NCBI GenBank assembly: GCA_946122785.1
Contig: CAMGYJ010000011.1
Span: forward strand, 22,569,007 to 22,633,006
Source of the DNA: Linum tenue
Taxonomy: Eukaryota; Streptophyta; Magnoliopsida; Malpighiales; Linaceae
Direction: 5' to 3'
DNA length: 64,000 nt
A program made the position numbers and the translations under genes. The notes beneath the pieces are model-generated. The model made no database searches. It saw nothing but the letters and a program-made list of their open reading frames with translations, and was not told the origin of the DNA. The first letter of the stretch is position 1, and every line of letters begins with the position of its first letter. Below are positions 1 through 11,365 of this stretch, one piece after another.

Positions 1-1410
1 GAGTGAAATGACGCCGCAGAGAGATTCAATGTTGCCGTAGAGATTAGACTAGGAAACGATGTGGTGCTAAGAACGGCACCGCGGGTTGAGTTGTGGCTGT
101 GAATTTGACAAGGTCGGCATCGATTAGTTAAAAGCGATGTCGCGGAAAGATTAAACGGAGCCGAGGGAAGAGAATGTGACAGCGTGACAATAATAAGTCG
201 GTTTAATTAATTAATCTTTTTAATAATTATTTTAGACGGTGTCGTTTAGTTGAAAACGACGCCGCGGTTGAGAAGAATGGAGAACGTGGGAGACAAAGAC
301 GGAGCGAGGCGGTTACGACGACTACGAAAAGAGAATGGGTATAAACATCAGGAAGAGAGAGAATCTTGAGACGGCAAAATCAAATCTCAAAGTGCACCGT
401 CGCAGATTTACCTTTTTCTCTCTAGTTTCCTAGAACTTCTTTGTCAAAGACCTCCTTTGCAGAGTCGTAGTAGTCGTAGATCGTAGTCATAGTTGCGGAG
501 CTCTCCAGAGGAACCTCCATAGGAGTAGAAGTAACGTAATTTAGATTCTCCTTGTTTCCTCGTTGTTCGCCGAACACCCTCGTTCGAATGTAGTTTGGAG
601 AGGTGGTGAACCGAATAACTGTTGTTCTTGGTTAGAAGTCAAAGGTGTATCGATTAAATCAACATTGCCCGACACTCGGCAGTGGATATTCGACGGTCGT
701 CTTGGTTTCTATTTGATTGATCAAATTAACATCGCCCAAGGCGGTGGATATTTGACGGTCTTGGTTTTTGTTTGATCTTGTGTTCTTGTTTGCCTTGATA
801 ACATAGCACATTAAACACGCGAGTTTCGCCATCGAAATAGGGAAGAAGCTAGTATTAGCTCTTCAACTGAGGCCATAGTTGATGCGATGAGAACGTTGGT
901 GCAAGGTGGTGAAATCGGAGCTAAAACTAGCTCGGAGACGCAACAATGGTCTCCAACCCGGCAGTTGGCGACCTTACGGAGTCATGGCTTGGGAGGTAAT
1001 AGTGATAATAACTTGTCATGTGCAATTATTTAATTATTACTATCATAAGGCCCGGTCTTTTGGCCGGTGGAGTTTTGCCTTGCTATTCAAATCTTACCAT
1101 TAGTTGTTATATTCATTTTATCTGAATTTTCTAATAGTGACTACCATTTAAGTAGTAGTGTTTGTTTTCCGATAAAATATTTCATAGCTTTATCAATGCA
1201 TGTTTCATGAGTAAAAGGAGTGATATTAATTGACATGTTTCATGTAAGTAGTAGTGTTTGTTTTCTGAAAAAATATTTCATAGCTCCAAGAAATGAAAGC
1301 ATAAGCGCCCAAGTTTTCCATACCCAAAGGTACAACAAAATCATTGTCTGATAATTTAATCAATATGTGGACTCACTAAGAACATACTTGGTTCCTCTTG
1401 CAATAACCAT
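1..1410. other. Unassigned sequence, no recognised gene
   Basis: I find no credible coding region here. The first 300 bases repeat short GC-rich words such as GACGCCGCGG and GATGTCGCGG several times, and a TATA-like GGTATAAA lies near 338, so this could be the end of an unrecognised LTR or promoter. Small open frames at 563-775 and 906-1103 have no recognisable domain and no homologous motif. Nothing ties the stretch to the elements to its right. Confidence 0.4.
1150..1285. repeat. Imperfect ~95-bp-period tandem duplication
   Basis: The word AAGTAGTAGTGTTTGTTTTC, followed by a near copy of AAAATATTTCATAGCT, occurs at 1150-1189 and again at 1245-1285. The intervening bases differ. It reads as a two-copy local duplication in otherwise unannotated DNA. 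Confidence 0.7.
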
Positions 1411-1711
1411 TAGGGGTGTCAGTCGGTCGGTTTCGATTTAATAAAAAATCGATTTCTCGATTATCGGTTAAACCGAGCCACCACCTTCTTAACCGACCAC
1501 CGACAGTGACAGATACAACGGCTCGCCGACCACCAACCGGTCAGTTATCCGGTTTTGGTTCGGTTAATCGCATACCCGAAAACCACGCCCGTCTCTTCAA
1601 AAAACTATTAAAAAAAATCTCCAAAAATCTTCCCACCACTTAAACCTTATCCCCTTCCTCCATTTCAAACCAGTTGCAAAAATCGACCCAAAAAATCCCC
1701 AAAAATCCGCC
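1411..1711. mobile_element. hAT-like non-autonomous element, left terminal fragment
   Basis: The segment begins TAGGGGTGTCAGTCGGTCGG, a typical plant hAT-type terminal sequence, and continues with repeated CGGTTTCGATT/CGGTTAACCG words. Its partner end, which should read ...ACACCCCTA, is not found nearby. The copia element inserted at 1712 interrupts whatever followed. The open frame at 1416-1643 is repeat-derived and not a gene. The family assignment rests on the terminus only. Confidence 0.5.
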
Positions 1712-2338
1712 TGTTATCAGACTTTGTCATCCTTCATTCAACCACACAACTCAATTCACAGGGATTGCTATGATTTAGACTGCTTGAGAAGACAAGGATT
1801 TCAATTCATTCAATCTGTTTAAAAGTAATTTAGAATTCTGACCTAGAACAAGAGATAGATCAGGAACAGCCCTAATGGCTGAAGTAATTAAAACGAAGAA
1901 GAACACAACAGGTAGCCAAGCCCAGAAGAACTAGAGTTCCTGGCTAACAGCCCCAACTCTAGTTCAACCAGACACAAGAGAGAACCCAATCCTCAAGCTC
2001 CCAAAGAACAGACCCAATCTTACTGAGCAAGGGAAACCGTTACTTATCTTCTTCCTGGATGTCTCTATAAATAGCCTCAGTGTGTAACACTCCTCTCTTT
2101 CATCTTTAAGGATGATTACCGTTGTGGAGCCTTGGAGAGAGCGCCGTTCGAGATGCGAAGATATCTCAATCGAGGTGTTCTTCAGTGTTTGATGTTTGAT
2201 GATTCTGATGAGATGAGTAAAGGCGCAGTCGCTTGATGGGGACTTGGCGAGGAGAGAAGAAGAAGAGAATAGGTTAGTGGGCTCCCAGCCCAATCGAACC
2301 TGCTCGGTCTTGAAAGGTTGGCAGGCCAAGGCCCAACA
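1712..2338 (-). repeat. Copia 3' LTR
   Basis: On the minus strand it starts TGTTGGGCC and ends GTCTGATAACA. It matches 14192-14818 at full length with scattered substitutions. It carries a TATAAATA box (on the plus strand within 2060-2075). The duplication CCGCC is on its left. Confidence 0.92.
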
Positions 2339-2351
2339 ATCTCCCCCTGCG
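2339..2351 (-). other. Copia polypurine tract
   Basis: On the minus strand GCGCAGGGGGAGAT lies directly before the TG that opens the 3' LTR, the expected plus-strand priming site for reverse transcription. Confidence 0.8.
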
Positions 2352-2657
2352 CACAAGCCTTTTATTCCTGTGAACATAAGAAGAATTATCAAAGTAAAGT
2401 AGTTCTTGTGCTCAGCCAGTATTTCAAATAGTATTCCTGTAAGGACCATTATGGTCTTTTAGATTAGCAAATCATGAGAGCAGAATCATTTAAACATTCA
2501 ATATTTTATTTAGACCATTATGGTCTTTTAAATTTGCAGAATCACAAGAGCAGAATATTTAAGCATTCAAAAGGCGGGACATGAAATCATAGGTTCCAAA
2601 AAAAAAAAAAAACAAACACAAGAACAGTTCATAGTTTTTATTCTTATTCTTTCTCCT

Positions 2658-3493
2658 TCAAAGCTTGTCATCGAGTGAGCTGTTTTCATTTGACTCCTCC
2701 TGAGTTACCGCCAGTCCTTCCATCATGTTCTTCTCACTTGACTCCCCCTGAGTTCCAGCCATGTTCTCCATCATCTCCTTCTCAAGTTCTTCAGCGAAGA
2801 TCCTAATATCTTCTTCAGATACAGTTTCGGGTTCCAGTTCAGCATCTTCTTCCTCAAAGGAGATGATTAGGTTTCTTCGAACAGATGAGGATGAACCCCC
2901 AGGAAGCAGGGATTTAGACAGCTGTTGCTGCTGCTGCTGGATCAGAGGTGTCTCCCCCTTTCGAATGCGGAGGAGCAACACCAACGAAGTTCAAGACAGT
3001 GATAGCAGAGACAGAGACTGAGGATTCCATAGAAGAATATCCATCCAGGGATATGCCAAGATTGGCAATGAGAAGGGTGATAAACCCACCATAAGGAAGA
3101 GCACCACTGAGATGAGATGCAGCATTTCGAACTAATGATCCAAAAATCAGCTGGGAATAATCGATTTTGCGTCCAGTGAGAGCATTTGAGAGAATCCAGA
3201 GGTCAAGTTTAGTGACAATTTGGATACCTGAGGTGCGCGGCAGAAAAAAATGGGTGGTGAAGTAGTGGAGAATGCGCAGGGAGGGGTTTTATCCAGCAAA
3301 AGTGATTACTTCATTAGCTCCAACTCGACGTTGAGTGATACGTGAGTACTCAATCACATAGTCAAAATCATAAAAAAGGAATTCATCCTCATGAGCAAGA
3401 GGAAGAGGACCTTCAGAAGGAAGGTTCAGAAGAACACTTATTGCTTCAGAGGTGAGAGATATGAAGTTGCCATTAACCAGAGTGGTGAGTTTT
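2658..3493 (-). pseudogene. Extra ORF downstream of copia pol (env-like / plant-transposon-protein type), broken
   Basis: Reading the minus strand from 3440, an open frame encodes FYDFDYVIEYSRITQRRVGA, an internal TAA, then NPSLRILHYFTTHFFLP and KLDLWILSNALTGRKIDY. A one-base frame change follows near a CAG/CTG run (poly-Gln), leading into an acidic tail of E/D-rich repeats (2658-2984) that ends DDKL. The first part resembles the 'putative plant transposon protein' domain found in extra ORFs of plant retroelements; Sireviruses carry such an ORF, often called envelope-like, after pol. The 5' half is missing because the gypsy block begins at 3494. The function is unknown and the domain call is from memory of the family. 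Confidence 0.55.
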
Positions 3494-4859
3494 TGATAGA
3501 ACGATAATTACACATGTTTTCACCCCTTTTCTGGAGTCGTTTGAGATGTGGATTCTCGTGTTTTAAGCCGATTTCACGCGAGGTTGTACGTTTGTGTCAT
3601 ATTTCAGGACTTGGCGGTGGAATCGAGGCAAAGGAACGAGATTTGGGTCGAAAGGAGCAAGTGAGGCTTGGAGTGTGCTGGAGAGCCAAAATACCTGGCC
3701 AAAGGCAGGAATACCCGACCGGGAATTTTCTGGCCATGGTCGGGTATTTCCCACTTTGGACGTCCGTGAGAAACAGAAGGGGGCCCGGGCAGGAGGCTTA
3801 AATCCCCGGTCGGGGATTATTGGTTATGATCGGGGATTTTCCCTTCAATGAAGCGGCGCGTTTTGAGCATACCCGGTCGAGACCCAAAATACCCGACCGG
3901 GTATTTCGACCGGGTATCGCGACCAGGCAGCAGATTTAAGGGAAAGGAAGGCCAACATTCAAGGGTTCCGAGTTTTTGGAGAGAGAAAGCGATTCCTAGA
4001 GAGAGAAAGCGACGAACCAGAGTTCCCAAGTGCCATAGCTTGATCTTCATCAGCATTGGAGCCCGGCTTGAGCTTGGAGAAGTGCCGATTAAACGTCCAG
4101 GAGCAGAAATCCGTCTTCACAGTATGATTTCCGCGTCTGAATCTGCTTTTGCTTCTTTCTCTATGGAGTAGTTCCCCCATTCATCTGGGTATGGGGAACC
4201 CTAGATTTGTATGCTAGGTCTGATTGTATGAACCCAAGTACAGAGTTTGTGAATTGATTATATTCGATTGAGGTTTGAATGATTGAATGACTTGAATCCT
4301 GATCAAATTCCTGTTGTTTCTGCTTTGACCTAGAATGAGAATATCTGCCTAGGTTGATAGAGCATCCTTAATTGAAGGTGGCGAATTGGTGACTTTAGTC
4401 GAGGAGCCAATTCGCTATTCTGTACCGAATTCAATTCGGTAGTGGAGGTTTGGTTCGCTAGGGCCTCAATCTCTTTACTCCGGTGGAGGTTAGTCGCCCG
4501 CTAGAGACTCAGATTGAGAGGGTCTGGAGACCTTTAGTCGAGACTTCAGACTATTTAAGAACCTTCCGCAGTATAACTTTCATGGAAACTGAACTTGGTA
4601 AATTGCAATCCGGCTTAACTGCAGTCTAGGGGGAACCATATCCGGGTGACCTCTCTTGACTTGACAACAACCGTTTAACTTGCTTTGTGTTTTTGTTTGC
4701 TTGAATCTGCACTAAAAGTTCACTGCTAGATAACGAGAATTCACCGAGTAGTCATCACATCTAGGACCCGGGTTGACAATAAAACCCAAACCCGCTATAC
4801 TACGCTTTAGGAAGTGGTTACACTTGGCCATTTTCTAGAGTAACAGTAGGAGTGAGTCA
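3494..4859 (+). repeat. Gypsy left LTR
   Basis: It starts TGATAGAACG and ends GAGTCA, five bases before the Asp primer site. It contains an array of ACCCGACCGGGTAT-like words around 3700-3930, a GC-rich self-complementary stretch. The open frames inside it (3514-4180) are present in both LTRs, lie on both strands and have no domain, so they are not genes. The right copy at 7731 is very similar. Confidence 0.9.
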
Positions 4860-4865
4860 AGTTTT

Positions 4866-4883
4866 TGGCGCCGTTGCCGGGGA
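4866..4883 (+). other. Primer binding site, tRNA-Asp
   Basis: TGGCGCCGTTGCCGGGGA is complementary to the 3' end of plant tRNA-Asp. It lies just after the left LTR. A second copy is at 9101-9118 behind the right LTR. Confidence 0.88.
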
Positions 4884-5006
4884 CGGCTAGGTTGTGAAGA
4901 AAAGTGATTTCTGTTACTTTAGCATTTTCATTTTCGCATTGAGTGTTTGTTCTTTCCAACTTGTGCCTTCACGAGTTTGCAATTCTTGATTGTGTGCAGA
5001 TAGTGC

Positions 5007-6428
5007 ATGACCCGTAGCCAGTCGGGAGGTTTACTGCCGTTGGATCCAGAGATTGAACGCACCTGCAACCAACTTCGGAGACAACAGCGAGTTAGACTGG
5101 CTACGGTGGAGCGTAGAGACGGCCAATTGAGCAGCGAGTCCCAGGGTGGTCCGGGGACTCTGCCTGCCACCACCATCCCCAGCCCTCGCGAGCCGCACCA
5201 GCAGCTGGATGCCATCTTCACCAGGAGTGGCAGGCCCACATCAGCTGATCCTGCCCCGGCCAGGCAGGAGGAACCACTACCTGCTTTAGCACTTCCAGCT
5301 GACGATGCAGAAGTGCGGGTGGAGAAGGAAGCCCCTTCTCCTAAGCCACAACCAGTGGTTAAGGAGCATGTGCCCCAGCTTCCCTTCCCCACTCGCCTAC
5401 ATAAAGATAAGCTGGAGACTGAGTTTGCCAAATTTATGGCAATGTTGAAGCAGCTCAACATCAGCGTACCATTTGTGGAGGCACTGTCGAAGATACCCAA
5501 GTATGCAAAGTTCGTGAAAGATCTCCTCACCAACAAGAAGAAACTTGGGGATCTATCGACAGTGCTGCTGAGCGAGGAGTGTTCTGCTATCCTGCAGAAC
5601 AAGCTGCCCGAAAAGCGCAAGGACCCAGGGAGTTTTACTATCCCTCTTACTATTGGCAGCATGCATGTAGGCAAGTCATTGGCGGACCTAGGCGCTAGCA
5701 TAAATGTCATGCCATATAAGTTGTATAATAAGCTAGACCTAGGTGAACTTAGCCCTACTAGGATGAGCATTCAGCTAGCTGATCGTTCCGTTGTGCATCC
5801 TAGGGGTATCATAGAGGATCTGCTTGTTAATGTAGGTGCATTCACATATCCAGTTGATTTTGTTATTCTTGATATACATGAGGATGTGGATGTGCCTTTG
5901 ATTCTAGGTAGACCATTTCTTGCCACCGCCAAGGCACTTATTGATGTGCATGATGGTAAACTGATCCTGCGTGCTGGATATGAACAAGCTACCTTTTCTG
6001 TGACTGAATTCGATCACTGTGCTATGATTGCTGTCACACCTGTGCATGCTATTTCTGACCGGGTACACGAGCCTCTCGTGTATCCGCCTGCATCTCCCAT
6101 TTTGCAGGACCCTCCTCTCTATCCTTCGCCGCCCCTCCATCCATCCTCGCCTCCGGACAAAAAGATCAAGGAGGAGTGGCGGCCGAAGCAGCCGGTTGCC
6201 AAGCCTGCACGGAAGAAAGGTGGAGACCACTATGAGCTGGTGCCACCTCCTGCACCACGACCACCCTGGCCATCGGCGTACTCGCTTGCTTGCATCTTGC
6301 CGGATGGCCAGGTCGAGCTGACCAATGCTAGTGGTTGCGCCCGTCGGGTGCACGGACACCACCTGAAGCTGTACCTCAAGAGCGATACGGATCCGCTCTT
6401 GGAGTCACGTGCTCCTGCACCCCGCTGA
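5007..6428 (+). CDS. Deletion-fused gag-protease-integrase-tail ORF of a gypsy element
   Basis: A 473-residue open frame starts at MTRSQSGGLLPLDPEIER, an Athila/Tat gag N-terminus. The usual gag core (the tryptophan-rich capsid segment before a zinc knuckle) is missing; a proline-rich linker follows instead. Residues about 125-195 (LPFPTRLH through LLTNKKKL to SAILQNKLPEKRKD) are the region that precedes protease in this group. Residues about 200-320 are a retropepsin with active site ADLGASINVMPYKL and the later ILGRPFLATAKALIDV strand. Reverse transcriptase, RNase H and the integrase core are absent. The last 60 residues (LPDGQVELTN ... VHGHHLKLYL) look like the integrase C-terminal tail. 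The frame stays open across all these deletions, which is unusual for a dead copy. Translation start is the first ATG after the leader. Confidence 0.8.
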   Translation: MTRSQSGGLLPLDPEIERTCNQLRRQQRVRLATVERRDGQLSSESQGGPGTLPATTIPSPREPHQQLDAIFTRSGRPTSADPAPARQEEPLPALALPADDAEVRVEKEAPSPKPQPVVKEHVPQLPFPTRLHKDKLETEFAKFMAMLKQLNISVPFVEALSKIPKYAKFVKDLLTNKKKLGDLSTVLLSEECSAILQNKLPEKRKDPGSFTIPLTIGSMHVGKSLADLGASINVMPYKLYNKLDLGELSPTRMSIQLADRSVVHPRGIIEDLLVNVGAFTYPVDFVILDIHEDVDVPLILGRPFLATAKALIDVHDGKLILRAGYEQATFSVTEFDHCAMIAVTPVHAISDRVHEPLVYPPASPILQDPPLYPSPPLHPSSPPDKKIKEEWRPKQPVAKPARKKGGDHYELVPPPAPRPPWPSAYSLACILPDGQVELTNASGCARRVHGHHLKLYLKSDTDPLLESRAPAPR

Positions 6429-7730
6429 GTATCCACCATGGGCGTCCAGCTACAAGACGGTAAAGAAGCTCTTATGGGGAGGCAACCCCACCACAGTTTT
6501 CATTTATTTCTTTTGTTTTGGGTCGGATTGCCAATAGCTTTGGCTTTGGTTTGTTTTCTTTTATTTTGGATGATGTAATATTGGGCTGATCATTGGACCT
6601 AACGTATTGTGTTTGAGCTCTTTGGGTTTCCTTTAGCTGTGCTTATGCCTGACTGGTCCTCTTGGGGTTTCCTTTAGCTCTTTGGGTTTCCTTTAGCTGT
6701 CCATTTCCAGTCTCCTGCAGTCCGTGCACACCGGTAACATCGTTCCCCTTTCCTTCCCTCTTCTCCATTGAGGGTAATGTCGATCTTAAGTGTGGGGGGG
6801 GGGGGATGTTTATCTTTTGACCGCATTAGATCTGTTTGTGTGCTTGGAGCCTAGTCCGCTGTCCAAATTTTTTAAATTTGAGGGCTCCAAGTACGTGTTC
6901 CTTGCAATTGCCTGCTCATTATGCTTTGAATTGACAGTCTCTGTAGTGATTTGCAACCTAGGGAGGTAGTGTAGCACTATGGAGGATGTTGATGCATTTA
7001 AGAAGTCTCATTTCTTCTTCATATTGTGTTGGTTGATTGAGTGAATTAGTGATCTTAGGACCCTTGAATTGTGTGGTGCTGTGGACTCTCTGCCTGTCAT
7101 GGACTCTTGTATCATGTTCTGAAATTAACAGGTGCTCGAAAATGTGCTTTAAAATAACGTCTCCCGTGCGAATAGGGCGAAAGTGTGTAAGGGGAGAATC
7201 TGTTCCCAATTTCCACCTACTACCTCCAGCCCCCTTACATGTCTTTCCCCCGCACGAGGCTCGAGACACCCGCTCCTGGCATGGCCGGTAAGAGCCGGGT
7301 TCCCGCAAAACCTTTGCTAGGTGGGAGCCCCCGTTTTCTGAAAAACAGGTTGGAACCCTAGAAAAAAAAAACAGAAAAACAGAAAAACAAGCAAAAAGAA
7401 GAAAGAAAAGGGGTTCCAACCATCTTTTAGAAGAAAATCGAGCACCTTAAAAAAATGTGAGTCCATGATCTTTTGTTTTTTAGAGTCTCTTCATCCACGT
7501 TTCATTTGTTCTCTGTTCACTATTTGCCATGATGCCGACTCGAGACTAGTGCTCTCGCCGAAGAAGCTATGAGATGACTTGTGCGTCGGTTGACCTCGTA
7601 AGCTGCTAAATGATCTAGGAAGTCCTCTACCTACGATCGGGGTTGTTTGTTGCTATAGAGGTCTGGAGAGTTGCATTGGTTTGAGTTAGGTTTGCTTGGG
7701 GACAAGCAAACGGTTAAGTGTGGGGGAGTT
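6429..7730 (+). other. Gypsy 3' non-coding region and polypurine tracts
   Basis: This region follows the ORF and contains the CTCTTATGGGGAGGCAACCC motif common after Athila/Tat pol. A CTTAAGTGTG plus 12-G run sits at 6775-6796, and a second tract, AAGTGTGGGGGAGTT, lies at 7716-7730 directly before the right LTR; the latter is the functional polypurine tract. No coding region with a recognisable domain is present. Confidence 0.7.
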
Positions 7731-9095
7731 TGATAGACCGATAATTACACATGTTTTCACCCCTTTTCTGGAGCCGTTTGAGATGTGGATTCTCGTGTTT
7801 TAAGCCGATTTCACGCGAGGTTGTACGTTTGTGTCATATTTCAGGACTTGGCGGTGGAATCGAGGCAAAGGAACGAGATTTGGGTCGAAAGGAGCAAGTG
7901 AGGCTTGGAGTGTGCTGGAGAGCCAAAATACCCGGCCAAAGGCAGGAATACCCGACCGGGTATTTTCTGGCCATGGTCGGGTATTTCCCGCTTTGGGCGT
8001 CCGTGAGAAACAGAAGGGGGCCCGGGCAGGAGGCTTAAATCCCCGGTCGGGATTATTGGTTATGACCAGGGATTTTCCCTTTAACGAAGCGGCGCGTTTT
8101 GAGCATACTCGGCCGAGACCCAAAATACCCGACCGGGTATTTCGACCGGGTATCGCGACCAGGCAGCAGATTTAAGGGAAAGGAAGGCCAACATTCAAGG
8201 GTTCCGAGTTTTTGGAGAGAAAAAGCGATTCCTAGAGAGAGAAAGCGACGAACCAGAGTTCCCAAGTGCCATAGCTTGATCTTCATCACCATTGGAGCCC
8301 GGCTTGAGCTTGGAGAAGTGCCGATTAAACGTCCAGGAGCAGAAATCCGTCTTCACAGTATGATTTCCGCGTCTGAATCTGCTTTTGCTTCTTTCTCTAT
8401 GGAGTAGTTCCCCCATTCATCTGGGTATGGGGAACCCTAGATTTGTATGCTAGGTCTGATTGTATGAACCCAAGTACAGAGTTTGTGAATTGATTATATT
8501 CGATTGAGGTTTGAATGATTGAATGACTTGAATCCTAATCAAATTCCTGTTGTTTCTGCTTTGACCTAGAATGAGAATATCTGCCTAGGTTGATAGAGCA
8601 TCCTTAATTGAAGGTGGCGAATTGGTGACTTTAGTCGAGGAGCCAATTCGCTATTCTGTACCGAATTCAATTCGGTAGTGGAGGTTTGGTTCGCTAGGGC
8701 CTCAATCTCTTTACTCCGGTGGAGGTTAGTCGCCCGCTAGAGACTCAGATTGAGAGGGTCTGGAGACCTTTAGTCGAGACTTCAGACTATTTAAGAACCT
8801 TCCGCAGTATAACTTTCATGGAAACTGAACTTGGTAAATTGCAATCCGGCTTAACTGCAGTCTAGGGGGAACCATATCCGGGTGACCTCTCTTGACTTGA
8901 CAACAACCGTTTAACTTGCTTTGTGTTTTTGTTTGCTTGAATCTGCACTAAAAGTTCACTGCTAGATAACGAGAATTCACCGAGTAGTCATCACATCTAG
9001 GACCCGGGTTGACAATAAAACCCAAACCCGCTATACTACGCTTTAGGAAGTGGTTACACTTGGCCATTTTCTAGAGTAACAGTAGGAGTGAGTCA
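7731..9095 (+). repeat. Gypsy second LTR
   Basis: It is a near-identical copy of 3494-4859 with scattered substitutions (for example TGATAGACCG for TGATAGAACG). It is preceded by a polypurine tract and, unusually, followed by a second primer site, leader and gag start. Confidence 0.9.
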
Positions 9096-9400
9096 AGTTT
9101 TTGGCGCCGTTGCCGGGGACGGCTAGGTTGTTGAAGAAAAGTGATTTCTGTTACTTTAGCATTTTCATTTTCGCATTGAGTGTTTGTTCTTTCCCACTTG
9201 TGCCTTCACGAGTTTGCAATTCTTGATTGTGTGCAGATAGTGCATGACCCGTAGCCAGTCGGGAGGTTTACTGCCGTTGGATCCAGAGATTGAACGCACC
9301 TGCAACCAACTTCGGAGATGGAGAGTACTAGTACTAGTACTATAAATGCAGTAAACATAATTTAATAGGAAATTATGAGTAAGGAAGAATAGAACCTGGA

Positions 9401-11365
9401 TTAGCGTGCATTCAGAATGGAATGGAGAGATTGTAGTCCAAGATCATCACACAGTCTTATGAATCGATCAGAGGAAAGGGCTTTTGTGAAGATGTCAGCA
9501 ATTTGAAAATCAGTAGAGATGAAATTTAATTCTATATGACCAGCTTGAATGATATCTCTAATAAAATGATGTTTTACTTCTATATGTTTGGTTCTACTAT
9601 GATGTACTGGATTTTTAGACATGCAGATTTCACTGGTGTTATCACATAGAATAGCCACCTTGTTAAAGTTTAGAACATAGTCTGATAGTTGTGATTTTAA
9701 CCAGAGAATCTGAGTGCAACAACTGCCAGCAGCAACATATTCTGCTTCTGCTCTTGACAGTGCCACAGAACCTTGTTTTTTACTAGACCAGGATACAAGA
9801 GAATGACCAAAAAATTGATAACTGCCACTTGTACTCTTTCTATCAGTAATACTTCCAGCAAAGTCTGAGTCAGAGTATCCAATTAGGTTAGGGGATTCAG
9901 ATTTAGGATACCAAAGACCAAGATCATGTGATCCTTTTAAGTATCTAAATATTCTTTTGACTGCTGTCATGTGACTTTCCTTAGGGTGATGTTGAAATCT
10001 TGCACAGAGACAGACACTAAACTGAATGTCTGGTCTACTAGCAGTTAAATATAATAAAGATCCTATCATTCCCCTATATTTATGTTCACATACACGTTGA
10101 CCATCTTCATCATAGTCTAGGTGAGTATTAGTAGCAATGGGAGTTTTGCAAGAATTAACACTTAAGAGGTCAAACTTGGATAGCATTGATTGCAAGTACT
10201 TAGTTTGATGAATGAATATACCAGAATCTGTTTGATGAATTTGTAATCCTAGAAAATAAGTTAATTCTCCCATCAGACTCATTTCGAATTGACTTTTCAT
10301 GATGGAGCAGAACTCCTCACACATACCAGGGTCTGTGCTCCCAAATACTATATCATCCACATAAACTTGTACAATTAGGGTGTGATTATTTTTGTGCTTA
10401 ATAAATAGAGTTTTGTCAACTCCGCCTTGATGAAATTCTTGTGAGATCAGGAAAGCAGTCAACTTTTCATACCAAGCCCTGGGGGCCTGTTTGAGACCAT
10501 ATAGGGCTTTATTCAGTTTAAAAACATGATCAGGAAATTCAAAGTCAATAAAACCTGGAGGTTGTTCTACATACACATCCTCCTTAATCTCACCATTCAA
10601 GAATGCAGATTTAACATCCATTTGATAAAGTTTAAAATTCATGTAGCTGGCAAATGCACAAAGAAGTCTAATTGATTCTAGTCGAGCAACTGGGGCAAAA
10701 GTTTCATCATAATCAATGCCCTCCTCTTGATTGTATCCTTGGGCAACTAGTCTAGCTTTATTTTTAATAATGAATCCAAGTTCATCAGATTTGTTTCTTA
10801 AAATCCACTTAGTCCCAATAACAGTGAGGTTTACTGGTCTTGGTACTAGTTCCCATACATTTAGTTTTACAAAATGTGACAATTCCTCTTGCATAGCTAA
10901 TAACCATTCTTCATCAAGAATGGCCTCTTTGAAATTCTTGGGTTCAATTAATGAGACAAAGGCATACTGACCTGGGATGTGCCTACCTCGGGTCTTGACA
11001 GGGTCTGAGAGGTTACCTATTATCTGTGATAGAGGATGTCTTTTTCTGATGTGTGGTGGAGCTTCATGCTCATTACTCGATTCAGTTGAGTTTGCATCAG
11101 GGTGGTCAGTTGTTGAATTGAGTTCAGAGTGTATAGGTTGATCATTGTTGGAAGTGGATCCTGTCTCATGAATCACACTAAGGGGTAGAAAGTCATAGTC
11201 ACCGATATTTGAGTGTAAGGGAAGAGAGGGATGAGAAGAGTCAAATCGAACATGAACTGATTCTTCTACTTTCCTGGTTCTTCTATTGAATACCATATAT
11301 GCCTGACCCCTTATTTGAGTATCCGAGAAAGGTGTCAGCATCTGATTTTGCATCGAATTTACCAA
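9401..11365 (-). pseudogene. Copia reverse transcriptase and RNase H
   Basis: This is the polymerase part of the copia polyprotein, which copies element RNA to DNA and degrades the RNA strand. Landmarks on the minus strand are GTKWILRNK, KARLVAQGYNQEEGIDY, YQMDVKSAFLNGEI, ALYGLKQAPRAWYE, and the catalytic YVDDIVFGST, followed by RNase H with YSDSDFAGSITDRKST, SRAEAEYVAA and HIEVKHHFIRD. This block is open to its stop at 9401. Its link to integrase upstream is broken by a one-base frameshift near 11310, so the first residues of this frame (to about 11320) are out of frame with the original protein. The sequence is otherwise well preserved, but the polyprotein cannot be made as one product. Confidence 0.9.

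Larger units (their letters stand above)
3494..9318 (+). mobile_element. Ty3/gypsy (Athila/Tat-type) block: LTR, internal, LTR, truncated internal
   Basis: Two LTRs of about 1366 bp (3494-4859 and 7731-9095) flank a 2.87-kb internal region. After the second LTR, the primer site, leader and first 25 or so gag codons are repeated (9096-9318 matches 4860-5081) and then stop abruptly where copia sequence resumes. The primer site TGGCGCCGTTGCCGGGGA fits tRNA-Asp, as in Athila/Tat elements. So this is a tandem or recombined arrangement whose third LTR and remaining interior have been lost. No matching duplication can be found because the right end is truncated. It lies inside the 3' region of the copia element. 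Confidence 0.88.

Noticed and set aside
3514..4180. Several overlapping open frames on both strands
   Set aside because: They are repeated at 7751-8416 in the second LTR and overlap on opposite strands. They are LTR sequence with a GC-rich motif array.
4928..5770. 280-codon minus-strand frame opposite the gypsy ORF
   Set aside because: It is the antisense shadow of the gag-protease ORF, which has real motifs on the plus strand.
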